From a bacterium (lineage in GTDB: Bacteria; Fidelibacterota; Marinisomatia; Marinisomatales; Marinisomataceae): a DNA stretch of 5,201 bases. A program made the translations under genes and the position numbers. The stretch covers positions 1 through 5,201 of the forward strand of contig JALRJJ010000085.1 in the NCBI GenBank assembly GCA_023255095.1, written 5' to 3'. Below, piece by piece: positions 1 to 5,201 of the stretch (positions are counted from its first letter, which is position 1; the number at the start of each line of letters is the position of its first letter). A model generated the notes under the pieces. It was given only the letters and a program-made list of their open reading frames with translations. It did not search any database and had not been told where the DNA came from.

Positions 1-477
1 ATACTCTGACAACGCTTTTTATCTCATTTCTTTATTTTGAAGCACCGTTCGAGATGGATCTTTTCCAAAGACTACTTCTATCAATTTTTCTCTTTTTAAT
101 TTATTTATCTTTTCTAAAATTAAATCAATAAAGTGATCATTTTCTAAATTTTCTGATATTTCAACAACAGATTTTTGATTATCAGGGCTGAATACTTAAT
201 CAATTAATGGTTTAATATTTTCGTATTAGTTATCATCTAAAATACTATCATCAATATCTGGAACTAAATCTAGAATATTGCATTTATCCATACAATCTAA
301 CAGTTCATTATCCTCCCTTAACTCATTTCTAAAAACTTGATCGTTTTCTAATTCCGCCAGTTTATCATTCGCTAATACCTCATTTATATCCACATAATCA
401 TCAATATCTTAAATTATTTCACAATCGTTACTATTTTCATCCAACTTACACTCATCAAATGTCTCAGGCAAACATTC
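1..477 (-). other. Acidic C-terminal tail, continuing past the window edge
   Basis: About 159 residues follow the propeller, very rich in Asp and Glu: FDECKLDENSNDCEIIQDID, ELENDQVFRNELREDNELLD and LDLVPDIDDSILDD. Near the edge it turns mixed and helical (FIDLILEKINKLKREKLIEV) and then VVFGKDPSRTVLQNKEMRQK. No UGA is met, so the true C-terminus lies to the left of position 1. The acidic patch contrasts with the basic 15-residue repeats on the other side of the propeller and might bind them or a basic partner; that is speculation. No known domain is recognised. Confidence 0.7.
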
Positions 478-3400
478 ATCACTGACTGCAAGTGATGTTA
501 TGATGCTGCCTTTATTATGTCCTTCTAACTTTTGCACAATGTCACCTGTCTTTAAATCCCAGAGCGTATCTTGTGAATCGAATGATGAATTTACAATATG
601 TTTGTAGTCAGTGCTAAATGCTATGGATGTAATGGTAGATCCATTTCCATTTTCCTTATATAGTTATTAGCCAATATGCTGAATAACACAATATTTCCAT
701 GAGTATCACCAGATACAATGTAATCTTCAGACATTGCTATGGCTGTAATAGGTATTACGTTGTGCTAATCAAACACTTTGAATTAACGACCTCTTCCCTT
801 CTACCAGTATAATTAGACCTTGCCTGTCTGGGATGCTGTGGCTACATAATATCCGTTTGAACTCGTAGTGACTGTATTGATATGTTCGTTGTGCACCATA
901 TTGCCAATTTTAGTTCCTTGTCTTATGTCATAAATTCGAACTGATTTGTCATATTAAACTGCAACAATATTATTTTTACTCGATTTAGTAAGTTATTTAA
1001 CTTTATCTCCCTTACTTTTGATTTTCTTGATAGTTTTGCCTTCGACTAAGTCATATGTTGATATCTCTCCGTTTGAAAGCCCAGATACTATATACCGTCC
1101 ATTTTTTGTGACAGTTATGGAATCCACTGTAGTTCCAGGTTCAGGGTTGTTGTAATCTAGTTCCTTAGATCTGGAACACTTGAATTCGATGATGTGGGTC
1201 GAGAACTTAGTTGCAGCCACTGCAAATGAACCGCAATGGCTGGCAGCCACGTTCATCACGGGAGACTTGGTTCGGAATGTATTCACGCAAGTACCTGTTC
1301 GCATATTATACACTCGGGCTGTAGCATCAGTTCCGCCTGTTATCACTTAATTTGGCAACATTGATTATATGATATTTTATAAATTGGAACAAATGAATAA
1401 GAATTAAACTTTCATAAATATTTAATCCACTGATTTTGTTTTTATTATTTTCGCGATACAATTCCTTTCTTTTACTGATTTTGTCTGTATTATTTTCGCG
1501 ATACAATTCCTTTCTTTCACTGATTTTATCCTATTTCTTTTCGAGTTATAATTTTATTTTCTCACTTCATTTTTCAACCGCGCTTTCAATCCTTCTATCA
1601 TGACATAATTGTTCTCAATTTTCTTTTTGATGTTTAATTAACTGGTTTCGAGTTCTTTTTGGTGCTCATCTTTCAATTTGTCAATCTTGGGGATTTTGTT
1701 ATCTTTAAGTGGATTGGTTGAATCGATTAAACCGTCTACTTCCAATTGAAGACGGTTGTTTTTCCTGATCTACTCAGATTCATTTTTATTATTTTTATTA
1801 TCTTTATTTTCAAGGTCTTTTTTCAACTCATCTATTTGATTTTAGAAAGATAAACTATCTTCAGTTTGAGAGTCTTTTAAATCTTTTTTATCTTATTTAT
1901 TTTTAAGAATCTTTGTATTCAAATTGGTGATCCTTTTCTTGAGTTTCAATTTAAATCCTTTAGTTCGTTCTTATTGTTATTTTAAATATAATTAGAGTCT
2001 TTTGCTGTCATTTAAGCCATCGTGATATTTCAATTTGATAGATTTTTCAAATTCAGAACTTTTGATCACGATCACTTTCTTCCAGCTTTTTTGCTCTTCA
2101 CTCAATTTGAAGATCAGTTTCTCGATTTAAATGTCCAAATCGCGCCTTAATTTCTCATTGATGAGCTTTAGATTCGCCTTATTTTCTTTCTTGAATTTGG
2201 AAAGCATCCTTGTCTTCCGCTCGTCGTTTTCTGGACCTATTTTTTCCTTGGAAACCGCTAAACTGGCTTTGTCATGTCCTTTCTATTCTTCTCTCCGGTT
2301 GCACAGGTTTTCAGCATTGAGTGTTTTGATATTTTCAATTTCGGCTTGCAGCGTGTTGATTTTTGATTTATATTTTTCTGCATCTTTGCTGTGAGTAATG
2401 TCATAATTTTCCATCTCAGATTCGAATTAATTGTTACAATTATTATTATTTTCTTTCAATTGTTGCTGATATAGTCCTCGATTTTCCTTGAATTTTCTTA
2501 AGATTGACTCTCTTTCTTTGGTTATTTCAGTTTCTTTGTCTGACTAAAATGAGCTTCGTTCTTCTTGTAGTTTTTGTTTAAAACTCTTCATCATATTTTC
2601 ATTTTCTATTGCAAGATTAACAAAAAATTCACATTCTTTTGCAGCATGATCTTCCTTAGATTTGCACATAATCCGATATAACTAAGGTTCCAGACTTTTG
2701 ATAGCATTTTCCTTTACTTATCTGGTATTTAAAATAACAAATTGTCCTCTCCTTTGTTTTTCACTTTCCGCCCAGTGTTCTCTCAATTTCTTAACTTTAC
2801 TTGCAAATCTCGTTTCATCTTCATGCATGTTCTGATTTCTTTTGATATTACTCATCCTCATTTACTTTGTGGATTCTTCGCATTTATTAAGGAAAACTTT
2901 CTTTTCTTTAAATAACCAGTCTATGAGTCCAATTTGTTGAGGACTTTTGGCTTGCAGTACTTCCTAGGTCCTCTGTAATCCAATTTCTTTTGTATTGTTA
3001 ATCTCTTAAATAGATTAATTTTTATCGTCTTTAATGCGTTTTAATCTTCATTGTTAATCTACATTAGTTTTGTTTGCTAAATCGACTTCAAATATTAAAC
3101 TTGACACGTTGTTTTGAAGTGATTGTATTTCTGCATCTTAGTTGGTTGAAGAGCCTGACCTATAAAATTCATTATTATTGCAATAAATCTTAATTGAATC
3201 ATTATCATTATTAATCAGATTCTTGAGATTGAAATCTATTTTATGAATATCCATAATTTTACTTTGGTTGATAAATGAATTAGCTATATTTTGGTAGGTC
3301 TTATTTTCTTCATCATTTAAAAAGCTATCAAGTACTTTAATATTTTTGTTAATATCAGATTCAGATTCCTCAAATCAACTTTTGTTTAATTTAAGTATGT

Positions 3401-5201
3401 CTGTTGTTGCATCATTAAAAATTATTTTGCGCATTGACTATTTAATATTATTAATTTCGTTTTAAAACGTAGATTTAGACTCGTTTGTGAATTCTTTTAA
3501 GTCTTGAATATAAGGTTTTGTTTTGTCGAACTGTTTTATATCAATATTACTTTAGTGCTCCTTATCATTTTTATATATTTAAGATGGTTGGTTGTAATTA
3601 TCGTTAATATCTTTCAATACCTTTTAAGTCTGCCGTTATACCTCGTTATCATTATAGTCATCAATTCGACAAATCAACCTTTGGTAATTGTTAATTATGT
3701 CTTCAATTTGATTTGTATTTAACTTATAATTTTCATTGAAAAATTTAATTTTTGACTTAATTTGATTTTAAGGTTTGAGAGTGAATGTTTCATAAAGATT
3801 TGATTTGTTTAAACGATAAATATGGTTGTCAGTTTCATCATAATAATTATTAAGTTAAGATTTTATTTGATTGGAAAGAATTTTTGTTGAGGAGTTTTGT
3901 TTATATAAGAAATTACTAATATGATTAGTTTTTTTGACTTCAACTTAATGTAAATTGGATTTGAGAAATGTTTTTATGAATTTAACCGAATAAAAATTTC
4001 TCTAACTTTCTTCTTGAATCAAATTCATTATAATATTTGTATCTTATATTATTTTTTGGCTGATTAATCATAATAAGTTATTTAATAATCCTAGTCGATT
4101 CATGTTCAAAATAATCTCGGTTATTGTTTAAACTTTGTGTGTATTTCTTAGTGTCATGTAAAATTCTAGATGATTTTTCATATTCCATTTCTAATTCGGA
4201 ATTCCTTTAATTTTTGAATTGGAGGTCAATTTTTAATCTTTCTCTGTCTATTTTTTAAAGGTCTTTATAATCTTGCTTAATTTTCTCACTGTAACTATCA
4301 TACGCATCTACGGAATTTTTGAATATGTATAGTTCGTCTAAAAATTGGAATTTTTGTCTAAACATGTGGAGAATAAGTTCTTTTTGTTGTTAATCAATAT
4401 CACTATTAATCTATTTATAATTATTCTTGATAGTTTGATTCTCATTATCTGATCTTGATGTAGAATTTTTCAATTCTGTTACCTGTATATAAGGCAAGTC
4501 CAAATCTTTTTTCAGTTTTTTATCATAAGCTTGAATTGTTTAACAATTCAATTCAGAATTCATATACTTTTCAATTTGAAACATTAAATTATGGGAAGCT
4601 TTGTTCAGTTTCATTTCAAAAAATTGATATTTACTTATTGTGATTGATGCATGATCAGCAATCTCATATTACTTCTTGTTGCATTCATTTAAATCTTCAT
4701 TCATCTTAAAAATTATGTACATTTTAGAATCAACAATGCATAATGTGTCTTTAAAGGTTACATGTAAATTGGTGGTTCTAAACTCTTATTTATTTTTGAT
4801 ACAAGTATCTTCTTCGATATCGAGTTTATTTGTAAACATAACATCTTTAGTATTGAAATAGTTGTTATTGCTACTTTTTTAAATGATTTGAAAGGTGAAT
4901 TCGGATGCGGAAATGATATTGTTGAGTATAGTGATCCTTTCCAAGATTTCATTAGATTCTTCGGCATTCTTGCTGATCATGAACAAGAATGATCCTGTCT
5001 TAATATCTCTGTCAATGTAAATAAAGCATTGTAACAATATTGTATAATTGTTTGCATTCTAAGTGTTGTTATTGTATAATCTTTATTCTGTTTCTAATAT
5101 ACTGGCTTTTACAAATGTTTTGCAACTGTTCACTTTAGATGGGCAAGGCGATAAGATTAATTATTTTAATGTTAAAATTATTTACTTTTTTTTCTTTAAT
5201 T
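1..5201 (-). CDS. Partial giant coiled-coil and WD40-propeller protein, ciliate-type code (UAA/UAG = Gln)
   Basis: Read on the minus strand with UAA and UAG as glutamine, coding character continues from edge to edge, about 1,730 codons with no start or terminal stop in the window. The path uses codons whose lowest plus coordinate is 1 mod 3 from 5201 to about 4020, 0 mod 3 from there to about 660, and 1 mod 3 from about 654 to the left edge. Order of parts: unrecognised N-proximal segment, Asn/Lys-rich stretch, long coiled coil, 15-residue repeats, seven-bladed WD40 propeller, acidic tail. Coiled coil plus propeller suggests a cytoskeletal, ciliary or trafficking scaffold; that is inference from architecture only. 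The first in-frame AUG is at 4980-4978, but protein-like sequence precedes it, so the true start lies beyond 5201. Two frame changes and two in-frame UGA codons mean this may instead be a damaged or error-containing copy. A single gene is favoured because the same frame runs unbroken by UGA from 3047 through rod and propeller. Confidence 0.82.
478..1349 (-). other. Seven-bladed WD40-type beta-propeller
   Basis: WD40-like repeats run from QVITGGTDATARVYNMRTG to EGHNKGSIITSLAVS. Blades seen in order: VITGGTDATARVY (strands b-d only); SPVMNVAASHCGSF...IIEF; TVDSITVTKNGRYIVSGLSN...STYD; KVKQLTKSSKNNIVAVQYDK...RIYD; INTVTTSSNGYYVATASQT...LYW; ITAIAMSEDYIVSGDTHGN...VLF; STITSIAFSTDYKHIVNSSF...TLWD with LEGH. 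The final ITSLAVS supplies the missing outer strand of the first blade, the usual velcro closure, so seven blades are complete. The classical WD dipeptide occurs once (LWD, 559); others are YD, YN or LF. Such propellers are rigid protein-binding platforms without catalysis. Completing blade seven requires crossing the frame change near 657-662. GC is clearly higher here than in the N-terminal half, for example 32 of 60 bases at 1201-1260. Confidence 0.85.
654..680 (-). other. Frame change inside the propeller at a TATATA stretch
   Basis: Blade six ends in one frame (GNIVLFSILANNY, lowest coordinate 0 mod 3) and blade seven resumes in another (NGNGSTITSIAFS, 1 mod 3). Between them lies AAC TAT ATA AGG AAA, with TATATA at 657-662. 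Removing one TA unit gives AAC TAT AAG GAA AAT GGA, which joins the two blades smoothly as NNYKENGNGST. So either one dinucleotide too many or one base too few is present. Slippage in a TA repeat is the simplest explanation. Programmed frameshifting is not supported by any visible stimulatory structure. Without the shift, the downstream frame gives no WD40-like sequence. Confidence 0.75.
1350..1428 (-). other. Linker between 15-residue repeats and propeller
   Basis: This stretch translates in the same frame as a hydrophobic linker (DQIFMKVQFLFICSNLQNII) leading into SMLPNQVITGG. It contains several UAA glutamines and one AUG at 1361-1359, directly before the propeller. That AUG could be the start of a separate WD40 gene, but no UGA closes the upstream frame, and nothing resembling a promoter or intergenic break is seen. 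It could also hide a short intron; no convincing GT-AG pair was found. Confidence 0.45.
1429..1563 (-). repeat. Three tandem 45-bp repeats encoding a 15-residue unit
   Basis: Copies lie at 1429-1473, 1474-1518 and 1519-1563, all starting actgatttt on the plus strand. The first two are nearly identical and share a 20-base core ending near cgcgatacaattcctttctt. The third is diverged but aligns over its full length. Because 45 is a multiple of three, the frame is kept. In translation order the units read about RKQNYNSKRNRIKSV, KERNCIAKIIQTKSV and KERNCIAKIIKTKSV. The repeats are basic, each ends in KSV, and they form a positively charged hinge between the rod and the propeller. The two near-identical copies indicate a recent duplication. 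Confidence 0.85.
1564..3047 (-). other. Long coiled-coil rod
   Basis: About 495 residues in one uninterrupted frame, dominated by Lys, Glu, Gln, Asn, Asp, Arg, Leu and Ile, and poor in Gly and Pro, as expected of a rod. Characteristic pieces are KVKKLREHWAESE (2796-2763 region), KERESILRKFKENRGLYQQQ (2519-2460), NEKLRRDLDIQIEKLIFKLS (2159-2100) and KLKDEHQKELETSQLNIKKK (1679-1620). Leu and Ile recur at about heptad spacing among charged residues, though I did not score heptads formally. Three Trp codons here are UGG (2916, 2772, 2082). Coiled coils of this length usually drive self-association or span a distance between binding domains; the partner is unknown. GC is higher than in the stretch before it. 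Confidence 0.75.
1782..1808 (-). repeat. Three 9-bp repeats encoding NKD-NKN-NKN
   Basis: Plus-strand units att-ttt-att, att-ttt-att and atc-ttt-att lie in tandem and in frame, encoding Asn-Lys-Asp/Asn triplets within the rod. The short in-frame unit looks like replication slippage; a function is not implied. Confidence 0.6.
3048..3050 (-). other. In-frame UGA codon, second
   Basis: The minus strand reads TAA CAA TGA AGA TTA AAA, giving NVDQQ-UGA-RLKRIKDDKNQ. It lies 109 codons downstream of the first UGA in the same frame, inside clear charged-helix sequence. From here to the C-terminal edge the chosen coding path holds no further UGA, a run of about 1,000 codons. Confidence 0.65.
3375..3377 (-). 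other. In-frame UGA codon, first
   Basis: The minus strand reads AAA AGT TGA TTT GAG GAA, giving LNKS-UGA-FEESESDINKN. Coding character is unchanged on both sides and the frame does not shift. If UGA encodes Trp the residue sits before Phe in a charged helix. An ancestral Arg (AGA or CGA, one substitution away) would fit equally well. It is therefore either a sense codon or a nonsense mutation. Confidence 0.65.
3943..4067 (-). other. Frame change by one base within the coding path
   Basis: Upstream coding uses the frame with lowest coordinate 1 mod 3, which meets UGA at 3942-3940. Downstream coding uses 0 mod 3, which is closed upstream by UGA at 4070-4068. If neither UGA is read through, the switch lies in this 125-base overlap and equals one extra base. 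A likely site is the run of six T on the plus strand near 4052-4057 (six A in the transcript). Removing one base there joins the frames as QPKIIQDTNIIMNLIQEESQ. If UGA is a sense codon, the seven-T run at 3929-3935, just beyond the overlap, is an equally good site. Sequence error, true indel, unremoved germline insertion and recoding are all possible. Confidence 0.6.
4021..5201 (-). other. N-proximal segment, unrecognised fold
   Basis: About 393 residues in one frame with no UGA; by chance a UGA would be expected roughly every 50 codons at this composition. The first 200 residues look globular, with alternating hydrophobic and polar stretches such as ILLQCFIYIDRDIKTGSFLF followed by MISKNAEESNEILERITILN, and scattered cysteines (for example in SPCPSKVNSC near 5148-5119). 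From about 4620 downward the sequence becomes strongly charged (KIKQDYKDLQKIDRERLKID near 4284-4225) and probably helical or coiled-coil. There is no tryptophan in the whole segment. No signal peptide or membrane span is visible, but the true N-terminus is missing. I do not recognise the family. An AUG at 4980-4978 could be proposed as a start, but the preceding 73 codons read like the same protein. Confidence 0.7.

Larger units (their letters stand above)
3048..3942 (-). other. Very AT-rich, Asn/Lys/Gln-rich helical stretch with two in-frame UGA codons
   Basis: About 300 codons in the 0 mod 3 frame. The translation is rich in Asn, Lys, Gln, Ile and Asp, with pieces such as NTNQIEDIINNYQRLI (near 3719-3672), KVLKDINDNYNQPSQ and DSFLNDEENKTYQNIANSF (3335-3279). 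Glutamines are encoded by UAA/UAG as elsewhere. It looks like low-complexity helical or coiled-coil linker between the N-proximal segment and the rod. The other minus frames are broken by UGA, except one open from about 3612 to 3216, whose translation is less protein-like. Two UGA codons interrupt the favoured frame, but the same character continues on both sides of each without a frame change. Confidence 0.65.

Noticed and set aside
1..653. The unshifted frame continuing from blade six to the left edge, also free of UGA
   Set aside because: Its translation (LPLHPQHLALTTNILQIHHS) has no WD40 or other protein-like pattern, whereas the shifted frame gives a full blade and LWD/LEGH motifs.
661..694. 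35-base GT-AG segment (roughly 657-691) whose removal would restore the propeller frame
   Set aside because: Splicing it out would delete the VLFS strand and turn needed to complete blade six, so a small indel at TATATA is a better explanation.
993..1346. A stand-alone 117-residue WD40 protein
   Set aside because: Its 'start' is a GTG valine inside the first blade and its 'stop' is a UAA read as Gln; blades continue on the far side in the same frame.
2131..2394. Plus-strand open stretch of 87 codons, hydrophobic and Ser/Phe-rich
   Set aside because: It is the complement of the charged coiled coil, whose Lys/Glu codons read as Phe/Leu/Ser on the other strand; the minus frame is far longer and coherent.
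3504..3722. Plus-strand open stretch of 72 codons resembling a membrane peptide
   Set aside because: The Ile/Leu/Val-rich translation comes from the complement of AT-rich Asn/Asp/Lys codons on the minus strand; no independent support.
4676..4861. Plus-strand open stretch of 61 codons
   Set aside because: Antisense to the N-proximal segment, which is open for about 393 codons on the minus strand.
4758..4967. Minus-strand 69-codon frame starting MPKNLMKSWKGSL
   Set aside because: It overlaps in another phase the N-proximal frame, which is much longer and reads as more natural protein across the same bases.
5133..5185. Possible 53-base GT-AG intron near the right edge on the minus strand
   Set aside because: GTAAAT and AAAG borders exist, but such pairs are common in AT-rich DNA and the unspliced frame is already open; cannot be decided without transcript data.
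5161..5201. A promoter or telomere at the AT-rich right edge
   Set aside because: No telomeric repeat (such as C4A4 or G4T4) and no defined promoter element; the coding frame stays open through it.

Overview
The window looks like part of a ciliate protein-coding gene, or one from another eukaryote with the same reassigned code. It is read entirely on the minus strand and is open at both window edges. Under the standard code no long gene exists here. If UAA and UAG are read as glutamine, a continuous coding path of about 1,730 codons runs from 5201 down to 1, with about 58 in-frame UAA/UAG codons spread along it. The sequence is AT-rich, Lys/Asn/Gln-heavy and shows no convincing intron. This fits a ciliate; hexamitid diplomonads and a few other protists with the same code cannot be excluded.

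Layout in the direction of translation (decreasing coordinate). 5201-4021 is an unrecognised N-proximal segment that looks globular at first and then becomes charged. 4067-3943 is the overlap in which the reading frame must move by one base. 3942-3048 is a very AT-rich Asn/Lys/Gln/Ile-rich stretch with two in-frame UGA codons (3375-3377 and 3048-3050). 3047-1564 is a long charged coiled-coil-type rod. 1563-1429 holds three tandem 45-bp repeats encoding a 15-residue unit. 1349-478 is a WD40-type beta-propeller that can be counted as exactly seven blades with an N/C 'velcro' closure. 477-1 is a strongly acidic tail that runs off the window. A second frame change lies in the sixth-seventh blade junction, at a TATATA stretch (657-662).

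The parts make one large scaffold-like protein: an N-terminal domain, a long rod, and a C-terminal propeller for protein binding. No gene symbol can be given. The main open questions are two. First, are the UGA codons sense codons (all three 'stops' reassigned, as in karyorelict ciliates and Condylostoma) or nonsense mutations? Second, are the two frame changes sequence errors, real indels in a decaying copy, unremoved germline DNA, or recoding? No RNA gene, mobile element, CRISPR array, promoter or terminator was seen, and there is no gene-free stretch over 300 bases.
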